A stretch of 64,000 nucleotides of DNA, from NCBI RefSeq assembly GCF_002939385.1, contig NZ_MULI01000026.1:21555-85554 (forward strand). Direction: 5' to 3'. A program made the position numbers and the translations under genes. Shown piece by piece: positions 7,578 through 15,155 of this stretch. The first letter of the stretch is position 1. Each line of letters opens with the position of its first letter. This DNA comes from Streptomyces sp. MH60. GTDB lineage: Bacteria > Actinomycetota > Actinomycetes > Streptomycetales > Streptomycetaceae. Below the pieces are notes generated by a model. It was not told the origin of the DNA. It ran no database searches and saw nothing but the letters and a program-made list of their open reading frames with translations.

Positions 7578-8240
7578 ATGAAGATCGGCATCATCGGCGC
7601 GGGCAACATCGGCGGCAACCTCACCCGCCGGCTCACCGCCCTCGGACACGACGTCTCCGTCGCCAACTCGCGCGGGCCGCACACGCTCACCGCGCTGGCC
7701 GAGGAGACCGGCGCCACCCCGGTACCGGTGGAGGAGGCCGCGCGCGGCGCCGAGATCGTCGTCGTCACGGTCCCGCTGAAGCGGGTCCCGGACCTGCCGT
7801 CCGGCGTCCTGGACGGGGCGGCCGACGGCGTCGCGGTCATCGACACCGGCAACTACTACCCGCAGCAGCGGGACGGCAGGATCGCGGGCATCGAGGACGA
7901 GGGCCTCACCGAGAGCCGCTGGACCGAACGCCACCTCGGCCACCCGGTGGTCAAGGCCTTCAACGGCACCTACGCCCAGGACATCCTCGACCGCCCCCGT
8001 CCGGCCGGCGCCCCCGACCGCATGGCGCTGCCGGTGGCCGGCGACGACGAGGCGGCCAAGGCGAAGGTACGCGCCCTCATCGACGGGCTGGGCTTCGACA
8101 CCGTCGACGCCGGCGGCATCGACGACTCCTGGCGCCAGCAGCCGGACACCCCGGTCTACGGCCTGCGTGAGGGCGTCGACGGCGTCACGCAGGCACTGGC
8201 ACAGGCGTCCCCGGAGCGGCCCGCGGCCTTCCGGGGCTGA
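7578..8240 (+). CDS. NADPH-dependent F420 reductase-like oxidoreductase
   Basis: A 220-residue Rossmann protein of the F420-dependent NADP reductase-like / NADP-oxidoreductase superfamily. The dinucleotide motif MKIGIIGAGNIGGNLTRRL is at the extreme N-terminus, followed by VANSRGPHTL; the SR(G) after beta-2 favours NADP. The segments VVVTVPLKRVPDLP and VIDTGNYYPQQRDG form the nucleotide-side loops, and VKAFNGTYAQDI with a Gly/Asp-rich C-terminal part matches the family. Related short proteins annotated as 'NADPH-dependent F420 reductase' often act on other substrates, so the real acceptor is uncertain. It converges on the GH25 gene with an eight-base gap. Confidence 0.83.
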   Translation: MKIGIIGAGNIGGNLTRRLTALGHDVSVANSRGPHTLTALAEETGATPVPVEEAARGAEIVVVTVPLKRVPDLPSGVLDGAADGVAVIDTGNYYPQQRDGRIAGIEDEGLTESRWTERHLGHPVVKAFNGTYAQDILDRPRPAGAPDRMALPVAGDDEAAKAKVRALIDGLGFDTVDAGGIDDSWRQQPDTPVYGLREGVDGVTQALAQASPERPAAFRG

Positions 8241-8248
8241 CCCCGCCC

Positions 8249-8806
8249 TCAGGCGCTCTGGGCCCACTCCTTCAGCGCGGCCTTGCTCGCGAAGTCGGCC
8301 ACGTTGGTGTCGACCGGGTCGTCGGTGTACTGGTGGAAGCGCCACTTGGCCTGGATGCGCGGCTTGCCCGCCGAGACGTAGTCGGCGATCCAGAGGCCGT
8401 CACCGGCGTACGAGGTGGTGTCGACGTTCAGCCAGAAGTGCCGGTTGCAGTAGAGGACGATCCTGTTGTCCGGCCGCAGCGCCTTCAGCTTCCGGATGAA
8501 GCTGTCCTTCTCCGCGTTGCTCGGATGGGTGCCCTCGCCGTTCGTCTCCCAGTCGACGGCGAGGATGTCGCCCTTGCGGTCCGGGGCCTTGGAGACGAAG
8601 TACTCGGCCTGGGCGGTGAGGTTGCCCGGCCAGAGGAAGTGGTAGAAGCCGACGACGAGTCCGGCGTCACGGGCCCGCTTCGTCTGGGCCGAGAGCTTGG
8701 GGTTGACGTACGAACGGCCCTCCGTCGCCTTCACGAAGACGAAGGAGAGGCCGTCCGTGCCGTAGCTGGAGGACTGGTAGGCGCTGACATCGATGCCACG
8801 CAGCAT
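8249..8806 (-). CDS. GH25 lysozyme-family protein without a signal peptide
   Basis: A 185-residue glycoside hydrolase family 25 domain (N,O-acetylmuramidase fold) and nothing else. Landmarks are LRGIDVSAYQ (catalytic-side Asp), FVFVKATEGRSYVNP, VGFYHFLWPGN, the catalytic D-x-E in LAVDWETNGEG, and a terminal WRFHQYTDD. ATG 8806 has GGGAGG a few bases upstream, so this start is well supported, yet the protein begins directly with the catalytic domain and shows no signal peptide or wall-binding repeat. Export by a non-classical route or use as a cytoplasmic/lysis enzyme is possible. The next gene, transcribed divergently, is another peptidoglycan hydrolase. Confidence 0.92.
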   Translation of the reverse strand: MLRGIDVSAYQSSSYGTDGLSFVFVKATEGRSYVNPKLSAQTKRARDAGLVVGFYHFLWPGNLTAQAEYFVSKAPDRKGDILAVDWETNGEGTHPSNAEKDSFIRKLKALRPDNRIVLYCNRHFWLNVDTTSYAGDGLWIADYVSAGKPRIQAKWRFHQYTDDPVDTNVADFASKAALKEWAQSA

Positions 8807-8985
8807 GGAGCCTCCCTGAGGAGCAGTGGGGGGACGGGAGTTGGTTATTCCCCACGATGGCACGGGCGATCCCCGCCGGAGACCGAAACGTCGACTTGGC
8901 TTCGCCCGGGCGCCATTGACGCGCGTAGCGCGGTACCGCACGCTGGGCTCCGGTGCACGGACGACTCGACGGTCGGGAGGCCGGG

Positions 8986-9720
8986 ATGTTCAGACGCGTG
9001 TCACGTCTCCTTCTCTCATTTGTCATGCTCATGGCTGGAGCGGCGGTCGGGGTGGGCGCCACCGCCGGCGCCGCCCACGCCGACTCCTGCTACACCTGGA
9101 ACCGCACCCTCTCCCAGGGCTCCTCCGGCAGCGACGTGACGCAGCTCCAGATCCGCGTCGCCGGCTGGGTCACCTCCGGCGAACGGCTCTCCTACGACGG
9201 CCAGTACGGCGCCCGGACCGCCGCCGCCGTCAAGAAGTTCCAGGCCGCCTACGGCCTCGGCGCGGACGGCGTCGCGGGCCCCGCGACCTTCAGCAAGATC
9301 TACGCACTCCAGGACGCGGACTGCACGCCCGTCCACTTCACCTACGCGGAGCTCAACAAGTGCAACTCGGACTGGTCCGGCGGCGCGGTCTCCGCCGCCA
9401 CCGCCAAGTCGAACGCGCTGAAGACCATGTGGAAGCTGGAGGCGATGCGGCACGCCCTCGGCGACGTGCCGCTCACCATCTCCAGCGGCTTCCGCTCCCG
9501 GGCCTGCAACAGTGCGGTGGGCGGCTCGTCCACCAGCCGCCACCTCTACGGCGACGCCGCGGACCTCACCGGCTCGCCCAGCTTCTGCCGGCTCGCCCAG
9601 CAGGCCAGGACCCACGGCTTCTCGGAGATCCTCGGCCCGGGCTACCCCGACCACAACGACCACACCCACGTGGCCCTCGACCCGTCGCCCTACTGGTCGG
9701 CCCCGAACTGCGGCTTCTGA
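8986..9720 (+). CDS. Secreted zinc D-alanyl-D-alanine carboxypeptidase (M15A)
   Basis: Extracellular zinc DD-peptidase that trims D-Ala from peptidoglycan stems. ATG 8986 follows GGGAGG. A 33-residue signal peptide ends at AHA before DSCYTWN. Next comes a peptidoglycan-binding domain (SQGSSGSDVTQLQIRVAGW, DGQYGARTAAAVKKFQ) and an M15 catalytic domain. Metal ligands are visible in SRHLYGDAADL (His and Asp) and HNDHTHVAL (His). Order, length and many exact stretches (e.g. FTYAELNKCNSDWSGG, EILGPGYP) match the classical Streptomyces albus G enzyme. It diverges from the GH25 gene and is followed by a bidirectional hairpin. Confidence 0.95.
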   Translation: MFRRVSRLLLSFVMLMAGAAVGVGATAGAAHADSCYTWNRTLSQGSSGSDVTQLQIRVAGWVTSGERLSYDGQYGARTAAAVKKFQAAYGLGADGVAGPATFSKIYALQDADCTPVHFTYAELNKCNSDWSGGAVSAATAKSNALKTMWKLEAMRHALGDVPLTISSGFRSRACNSAVGGSSTSRHLYGDAADLTGSPSFCRLAQQARTHGFSEILGPGYPDHNDHTHVALDPSPYWSAPNCGF

Positions 9721-9731
9721 GCCACCGGTGA

Positions 9732-9764
9732 CCGTACGCCGGGCAGGACGCGCTCGGCGTACGG
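9732..9764. terminator. Bidirectional terminator between convergent genes
   Basis: CCGTACGCCG (9732-9741) pairs perfectly with CGGCGTACGG (9755-9764) across a 13-base loop. It sits between the carboxypeptidase gene and the convergent transporter gene. Confidence 0.65.
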
Positions 9765-9790
9765 CGATGGTGAACGCCGATCGAGGGGGC

Positions 9791-11215
9791 TCAGGAGGCG
9801 ACCGCGGCCGCCCGTGGGCTCTCCTCGGCGGAGTCGGGCCCGCCCTCGTCCAGGGAGACGTCCTTGGTCTCCTTGCCGAGCAGCAGGGCGGTCAGGGTCA
9901 GCACGGCCATCGCGGAGAGGTAGACGCCGACCAGCCACGGCGATCCGTCCCCGGCCTCCCACAGCGCCACCGCTATGAACGGGGCGACGGCCGCGCCGAG
10001 GATCGAGCTGACGTTGTACGCGATGCCGGACCCGGTGTAGCGCACACTCGTCGGGAACAGCTCCGGCAGCAGCGCGCCCATCGGGCCGAATGTCATGCCC
10101 ATCAGCGTGAAGCCGAGCACCAGCCACAGCACCACGCCGAGCGTGCCCAGGCCGATCAACGGCACCCAGACCAGGCCGAAGACCACGATGGCGGCGGTGA
10201 CCCAGACCAGGGTGGTGCGGCGCCCGTACTTGTCGGCGAGCGGGCCGGAGACCAGGGTGAAGACGGCGAAGAACAGCACGCCGAAGATCATCATCAGGAC
10301 GAACGTGGTGTAGCTGTAGCCGAGCCCCGGCACGTCGGCGTCCTTCGCGGCGCGGCCGTAGCTCAGCGAGAACGTGGTCATCAGGTAGAAGAGCACGTAC
10401 GTGGCCAGCATGATGAAGGTGCCGAGGACCAGCTGCCTCCAGTGGCCCTGGACGACCGTGGCCAGCGGCAGCTTTCGCACCTTCCCGGCCTCGCGGGTCC
10501 TGGCGAACACCGTCGACTCCACGAGCCGCGAGCGCACCCACAGGCCGATCGCGACCATCACGGCGGAGAACAGGAACGGGATGCGCCAGCCCCAGCTCGC
10601 GAAGGCCGCGGACGGCTGCGTGGGGTCGGCGCCGGCGGTGGAGGGCAGCAGCGCCCCGATGAGCAGGAACAGGCCGTTGCCGATGATGAAGCCGAGCGGG
10701 GCGCCCAGTTGCGGGAAGGTCCCGTACAGGGCGCGTTTGCCCCGGGGCGCGTTCTCCGTCGCGACCAGCGCGGCCCCGCTCCACTCGCCGCCGAGCGCGA
10801 AGCCCTGCGCGAGCCGCATCAGCACGAGCAGCGCGGTGGCGACCCAGCCGGCCTGCGCGTAGGTCGGCAGCGCGCCGATGAGGAAGGTGGCGATGCCCAT
10901 GGTGAGGAGCGAGACGACCAGCGTCTTCTTGCGGCCGAGCCGGTCACCGAGGTGCCCGAAGAAGACGGCGCCGATCGGCCGGGCGACCATCGCGGCGCCG
11001 AAGACCGCGAACGACGACAGCAGTGCCGTGGTGGGGTCGCTGCTCGGGAAGAAGAGCTTCGGGAAGACGAGGACGGCGGCGGTCGCGTAGATGTAGAAGT
11101 CGTAGAACTCGATCGTCGTGCCCATGAGGCTGGCGATGAGGACTCGCGACCGGGGGTTGACGGGTGTCTGAGGTGCTGGGCCGGAGGCCGGTGCGGGCAT
11201 GGCTCGGTCTTTCAC
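9791..11215 (-). CDS. MFS transporter, metabolite:H+ symporter (MHS) family
   Basis: A 474-residue, 12-helix major facilitator. The start GTTIEFYDFYIYATAA is the signature opening of the MHS subfamily (citrate, alpha-ketoglutarate, shikimate, proline/betaine carriers). The loop 2-3 motif is GHLGDRLGRKKTLV and the repeat after helix 7-8 is GPLADKYGRRTTL. GTG 11215 is taken as the start; ATG 11200 is equally possible because neither has a strong ribosome-binding site. The substrate is not deducible. The upstream 700-base region separates it from a divergent ABC operon. Confidence 0.92.
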   Translation of the reverse strand: MKDRAMPAPASGPAPQTPVNPRSRVLIASLMGTTIEFYDFYIYATAAVLVFPKLFFPSSDPTTALLSSFAVFGAAMVARPIGAVFFGHLGDRLGRKKTLVVSLLTMGIATFLIGALPTYAQAGWVATALLVLMRLAQGFALGGEWSGAALVATENAPRGKRALYGTFPQLGAPLGFIIGNGLFLLIGALLPSTAGADPTQPSAAFASWGWRIPFLFSAVMVAIGLWVRSRLVESTVFARTREAGKVRKLPLATVVQGHWRQLVLGTFIMLATYVLFYLMTTFSLSYGRAAKDADVPGLGYSYTTFVLMMIFGVLFFAVFTLVSGPLADKYGRRTTLVWVTAAIVVFGLVWVPLIGLGTLGVVLWLVLGFTLMGMTFGPMGALLPELFPTSVRYTGSGIAYNVSSILGAAVAPFIAVALWEAGDGSPWLVGVYLSAMAVLTLTALLLGKETKDVSLDEGGPDSAEESPRAAAVAS

Positions 11216-11916
11216 GCGCGAAACATGGGCCCTGCAACGATCTCAGCCGTCTTGTTTTTCGGAAAGCGGATGTCACGATGTGAGACGCCCAGACGTCCCC
11301 GCCTCCCCGGCGAACCTCACGCCGCCGGTGCCGCCCGGGCCGTGCAGTCGCGGCTGACCCAGACCTTCACGGGAAGGGTGTTCGGTCGGGCTCGGCGTCG
11401 GTTGCATCGCATTCACGCATGGCGGAAGAAATCCCTTGGGTTTCTTTCGGGCCCGGCTCGGAAGAGCGGTGCGTAGAAAAACGTCTCGCGCAAGGAGAAG
11501 GCGCCCGCAGAATGCACACGGAAGAAATCGGCGCATCGCACGGAAGTATTCGTCCCGTCGCGCAGAAGCCCTTCGCAGGTGCCGTGTACCGCGACCTCGC
11601 GGCCCTGACTCGCGATTTTGGACAGGCGGTGCGTTCCGTCGGTGATGACGCGCTCCCCGCGACAGAAGCGCTCCAGCTTCGCGCGACCGCTGAGCCCCGC
11701 AGGTGGTGTGCAAGACGTTTCCGGGCGGCGCGGAAGACCTTTCGATGAGAGACGGAGAAGTGAGCCGAGGGTGGCTGTTTCCTGCTCGCTGGAACCGCCT
11801 TTGTGCCTGACTAAAGTAAGGGTCGATGCCTTCCTATGGACTGATGCGATCGTGCCTGGCCGGAGCCTACGTTCGGAGTGAGACGGAGAAGCTGGAACGG
11901 CTGGGAGTAGGCATCC
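11216..11916. other. 700-bp intergenic region, atypical composition, no confident gene
   Basis: This is the longest gap in the window. It should contain the promoters of the divergent transporter and ABC genes. The middle (about 11400-11760) has less G/C at third positions than any real gene here and many GAA/AAA words. A 109-codon open frame from 11419 (MAEEIPWVSFGPGSEERCVE...) lacks Streptomyces codon bias, has no ribosome-binding site and no family I recognise, so I do not call it. The words GAGACGGAGAAG (11748-11759 and 11881-11892) occur twice, the second copy just before the ABC start. I see no clear promoter or hairpin. Confidence 0.5.
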
Positions 11917-12861
11917 ATGATCACCCTTCAGGGTCTGACGAAGAGATACGGCAGCCAGACCGCCGTGGACAACCTGTCCCTCACCATCGGGGCGGGCAAG
12001 GTCACCGGATTCCTCGGACCCAACGGCGCGGGCAAGTCCACCACGATGCGGATGATCATGGGGCTTGACCACCCCACGGCCGGCCAGGCGCTCATCGGCG
12101 GTCGTTCCTACGCCGAACTCGCCTACCCCCTGCGGGAGATCGGCGCGCTGCTGGACGCCAAGGCCGTGCACCCCGGCCGCAGCGCGCGCGCCCACCTTCG
12201 TTCGCTGGCCCGCAGCAACGGCATCTCCGTCCGCAGGGTCGACGAGGTCCTGGAGACCGTGGGTCTGACCAAGGTGGCCGACCGGCGGGCCGGCTCGTTC
12301 TCGCTCGGCATGGGCCAGCGCCTGGGCATCGCGGGCGCGCTGTTGGGCAATCCGGGCGTCGTCATGTTCGACGAACCGGTCAACGGGCTCGACCCCGACG
12401 GCGTGCGCTGGATCCGCGGCCTGATCCGCGGGCTCGCCGCAGAGGGCCGCACCATCTTCGTCTCCAGTCACCTGATGAGCGAGATGCAGCTCACCGCCGA
12501 CCATCTGGTGATCATCGGCAAGGGGCAGCTGATCACCGAGACGTCCGTCCAGCAGCTCATCGAGAGCAGCTCGCTCAACGCGGTGCGCGTACGCGGCCCC
12601 GAACAGGCCGGGCTCCAGAAGCTCATGGACCAGCTGCACGAGTGGGCGGTGCCCGCCCGCTGGGAGAGCCACAACGAGCTGTACATCACGGGGCTCACCG
12701 TCGACCGGGTGTCGGACCTCGCCTTCGAGATGGGCGTCCGGCTGCACGAGGTCCGCAGCATCGAGGCCTCTCTCGAGCAGGCCTACATGGAACTCACCGC
12801 GGACAGCGTCGAGTTCGGCGCCGCCTCCGGGCACCAGCGGCAGCCGGGTGCGGGGGCGTGA
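11917..12861 (+). CDS. ABC transporter ATPase (BcrA-like)
   Basis: A 314-residue ATPase of a two-component (ATPase + separate permease) exporter. Walker A is GFLGPNGAGKST (residues 32-42), the signature loop is degenerate (FSLGMGQRLGIAGALL), and Walker B is VVMFDEPVNGLDPDG, followed by the H-loop SSHLMSEM. The ~90-residue C-terminal extension (VRVRGPEQAGLQKLM...) is typical of bacitracin/lantibiotic-type exporters. ATG 11917 has GGGAG upstream. The stop overlaps the ATG of the PAP2 gene by one base, showing translational coupling. The operon ATPase-PAP2-permease has the same three activities as the BcrABC bacitracin resistance system. Confidence 0.93.
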   Translation: MITLQGLTKRYGSQTAVDNLSLTIGAGKVTGFLGPNGAGKSTTMRMIMGLDHPTAGQALIGGRSYAELAYPLREIGALLDAKAVHPGRSARAHLRSLARSNGISVRRVDEVLETVGLTKVADRRAGSFSLGMGQRLGIAGALLGNPGVVMFDEPVNGLDPDGVRWIRGLIRGLAAEGRTIFVSSHLMSEMQLTADHLVIIGKGQLITETSVQQLIESSSLNAVRVRGPEQAGLQKLMDQLHEWAVPARWESHNELYITGLTVDRVSDLAFEMGVRLHEVRSIEASLEQAYMELTADSVEFGAASGHQRQPGAGA

Positions 12862-13553
12862 TGTCGGACATGACGAGCCCCGCCGTGCAGCTCGCGAAGG
12901 CCGGACCCGAGTACGGCGTCGGGGTCTACCGGGAGATCACGCAATGGGCGGCCACGACGCCGGGATGGATGCAGACCGCGGGCGACGTCGGAACGGAACT
13001 CGGCATCCTCGTCTTCGTCGCCCTCTTCGTCGTCCAGTGGTGGCGAGCGCGCGGCCGTGACGACAGGTCGATGGCGCTGGCGCTGCTCGCTCCGGTGGCC
13101 GTCGCGGCGGTGTACGTGCTGAGCGAGATCACCAAGGTGTGGCTGCACGAGGAACGTCCCTGCCGCGCCATCCCGGACGTCCGGACCATCGCCGAATGCC
13201 CGGCGTCGGGAGACTGGGCTTTCCCGAGCAACCACTCCGTGATCGCCGCCGCGTCCGCGGCCACGTTCCTCATCACCTGGCGTCTCGTGGCCGCCTTCGC
13301 CCTCCCGCTCGCCGTGCTCGTCGCGCTGTCGCGTGTCTACGTCGGCGTGCACTACCTGCACGACGTCGCCGCCGGCGCCCTGCTCGGCGTGCTCCTGGCC
13401 CCGCTGCTCCTGCTGATCATGAGGGTGCCGGGCACCGCGGCCGTCACACGGCTGAGGCAGCACCGGCCGCTCACCGCGGCGCTCGGCACCGCGCCCCCGT
13501 CAGAACCCCGCTTCGTGGCGGAAGAAGCCCACGCGTCCGCGTCGAACCGTTGA
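12861..13553 (+). CDS. PAP2 phosphatase, probable undecaprenyl-diphosphatase (BcrC-like)
   Basis: A 230-residue multi-pass membrane phosphatase. The three PAP2 motifs are complete: KVWLHEERP (K-x6-RP), FPSNHSV, and SRVYVGVHYLHD (SR-x5-H-x3-D). Hydrophobic segments lie around residues 35-55, 65-85, 125-145, 150-165 and 170-190. PAP2 proteins of this size recycle undecaprenyl diphosphate or dephosphorylate other lipids, and BcrC of Bacillus confers bacitracin resistance. ATG 12861 overlaps the upstream stop (TGATG). Being sandwiched between an ABC ATPase and its permease strongly suggests a role in protecting the lipid carrier. The lipid substrate is inferred, not shown. Confidence 0.9.
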   Translation: MSDMTSPAVQLAKAGPEYGVGVYREITQWAATTPGWMQTAGDVGTELGILVFVALFVVQWWRARGRDDRSMALALLAPVAVAAVYVLSEITKVWLHEERPCRAIPDVRTIAECPASGDWAFPSNHSVIAAASAATFLITWRLVAAFALPLAVLVALSRVYVGVHYLHDVAAGALLGVLLAPLLLLIMRVPGTAAVTRLRQHRPLTAALGTAPPSEPRFVAEEAHASASNR

Positions 13554-13572
13554 CAAGCACAAGGATTTGGTC

Positions 13573-14370
13573 ATGACGACTTCAATGCCCTCGCCGACTG
13601 CCGGTCAGCCGGTGCGTGCTTCCGGCGGCGGACTGCCCGGCGACGTGGTAGCGGAATGGATCAAGCTCTGGTCCGTCAAGTCCACCTGGTGGTGCCTGCT
13701 CGGCGGCGCGGGACTGATGCTGGTCACCACCCCGATCATCGGCGCCACCATGGCGAACAACAAGGAGAAGGGCACCACGGCCCCGGTCGGCGACGTCGCC
13801 GTGTCGACCGTGTACGTCGCCCAGTTCGCCCTGATCGCCCTGGCGATGCTGATGATCACGGCCGAGTACGCCTCCGGCAGCATGCACACGACGCTGCAGT
13901 CCGTGCCGAGGCGTGGCCGGCTTCTGGCGGCCAAGACCGCGGTGGCCGGCACGGTGAGCCTGCTCGCCGGCATCGTGTTCGGCCTGATCGGCGTCGGGGT
14001 CTCCGCGATGTCCCTGGGCGACAAGGCGGAAGCGGCCGGCGGCGACGCGCTGGGCAGCGCCCTGCGGATCGGGGTCTACCTCGCGCTGGTCTCGGTGCTC
14101 ACGATCGCCGTCGCCGTGGCCGTGCGCAGCGCCGCCGGCACGCTCACCATCGTCTTCGTCGGGCTCACCGTCCTGCCGGTGGTCCTCCAGGCTTCCGACA
14201 TCGATCCGCTGGTGAAGCTCGCCGAGCGGATGCCGAACTCGGCGGGCACCGTCTTCATGAACGCGGACACCACGCCGTACGGAGCCGGAACCGGGTTCCT
14301 GCTGCTCGTGCTGTGGGCCTTCGGCGCGCTGGCCCTCGGCTTCCTGGCCTTCCGCAAGCGCGACGCATGA
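13573..14370 (+). CDS. ABC transporter permease (BcrB/ABC-2 type)
   Basis: A 265-residue permease with about six transmembrane segments: CLLGGAGLMLVTTPIIG, FALIALAMLMITAEYASG, GTVSLLAGIVFGLIGVGV, VYLALVSVLTIAVAVAV, TIVFVGLTVLPVVLQ and LLLVLWAFGALALGFLAF. The motif EYASGSMHTTLQSVPRRGR is typical of ABC-2 permeases paired with BcrA-like ATPases. AAGGA precedes ATG 13573 by seven bases. It is the last gene of the operon and converges on the two-component system. The exported or sensed compound is not known; cell-wall-active peptides are the best guess from the PAP2 partner. Confidence 0.9.
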   Translation: MTTSMPSPTAGQPVRASGGGLPGDVVAEWIKLWSVKSTWWCLLGGAGLMLVTTPIIGATMANNKEKGTTAPVGDVAVSTVYVAQFALIALAMLMITAEYASGSMHTTLQSVPRRGRLLAAKTAVAGTVSLLAGIVFGLIGVGVSAMSLGDKAEAAGGDALGSALRIGVYLALVSVLTIAVAVAVRSAAGTLTIVFVGLTVLPVVLQASDIDPLVKLAERMPNSAGTVFMNADTTPYGAGTGFLLLVLWAFGALALGFLAFRKRDA

Positions 14371-14418
14371 CCTCGCGGCATCCCCGCCTGTGTTTCCCCC
14401 GGCCGGCCCGGACGTGTG

Positions 14419-15099
14419 TCATGCCTCCCGGTCGGTCACGAGCCCGGCCTCGTACGCGATGATCGCGGCCTGCACCCGGTTGCGCACGCCCAGCGCGGTG
14501 AAGATGGCGCTGACATAGCTCTTGACCGTGCCCTCGACCACATGGAGCCGCTTGCCGATGTCCGCGTTGGACAGACCCCTGCCCACCAGCGCGAGAACCT
14601 CCTGTTCCCGCTCGGTGAGCGCGGTCACCCGCTTCTGCGCCGCGACGCCGCGCGACTCGGCCTGCCGGCCCGAACCGCGGTTCAGCTCGGCGATGACCCC
14701 CTCGGCGACCTTGGCCGACAGGTAGGAGGCGCCGGCCGCCGCGGCGTGCACGCCGGTCAGCAGTTCCCGCGGGTCGCCGGACTTGAGCATGAAGCCGCTG
14801 GCGCCGTCGCCCAGCGCACGAGCCACGTAGGCGTCCTCGGAGAAGGTGGTCAGCACGAGCACCGAGGTCTGGGGCACCTGCCGCTTGATCTCGGCCGTGG
14901 CGGCGAGTCCGTCCATGACGGGCATACGGATGTCCATGAGCACCACGTCGGGCCGGTGCTCCAGCGTCAAGGCGATCGCCTCTCGCCCGTTGGCCGCCTC
15001 CGCGACCACGTTGATCTCGGGATCGCTGGCCAGGATGGCCTTCACCCCGGCACGAATCATCGCTTCGTCGTCGGCCAGGACAAGGTTGATGGGAGTGAT
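14419..15099 (-). CDS. NarL/LuxR-type response regulator (non-standard start)
   Basis: A receiver domain (LVLADDEAMIRAGVKAIL, phosphoacceptor Asp in VVLMDIRMPVMDG, LTTFSED, Lys in GFMLKSGD) joined to a LuxR helix-turn-helix (LTEREQEVLALVGRGLSNAD, VVEGTVKSYVSAIFTALGVR). It should be phosphorylated by the kinase encoded just upstream. No in-frame ATG, GTG or TTG exists between the kinase stop (15156) and the receiver domain. I place the start at ATC 15099, which has GAGGAG six bases upstream, giving 226 residues. Alternatives are a CTG overlapping the kinase stop, or a GTG far inside the kinase gene. The family call is firm; the start is not. Confidence 0.88.
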   Translation of the reverse strand: MTPINLVLADDEAMIRAGVKAILASDPEINVVAEAANGREAIALTLEHRPDVVLMDIRMPVMDGLAATAEIKRQVPQTSVLVLTTFSEDAYVARALGDGASGFMLKSGDPRELLTGVHAAAAGASYLSAKVAEGVIAELNRGSGRQAESRGVAAQKRVTALTEREQEVLALVGRGLSNADIGKRLHVVEGTVKSYVSAIFTALGVRNRVQAAIIAYEAGLVTDREA

Positions 15100-15155
15100 G
15101 GTCGTCTCCTCGTGCTCTTGCCAGTCTTCACGGCACTGTGCGGGTGGTGAGGCGG

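Noticed and set aside
8807..8985. A c-di-AMP (ydaO-type) riboswitch before the DD-carboxypeptidase
   Set aside because: Such elements occur near cell-wall hydrolases, but none of the conserved core words I know are present here.
11419..11748. A 109-codon frame in the long intergenic region
   Set aside because: No ribosome-binding site, weak third-position G/C, Arg-rich end and no family resemblance. It might be a decayed gene but evidence is insufficient.
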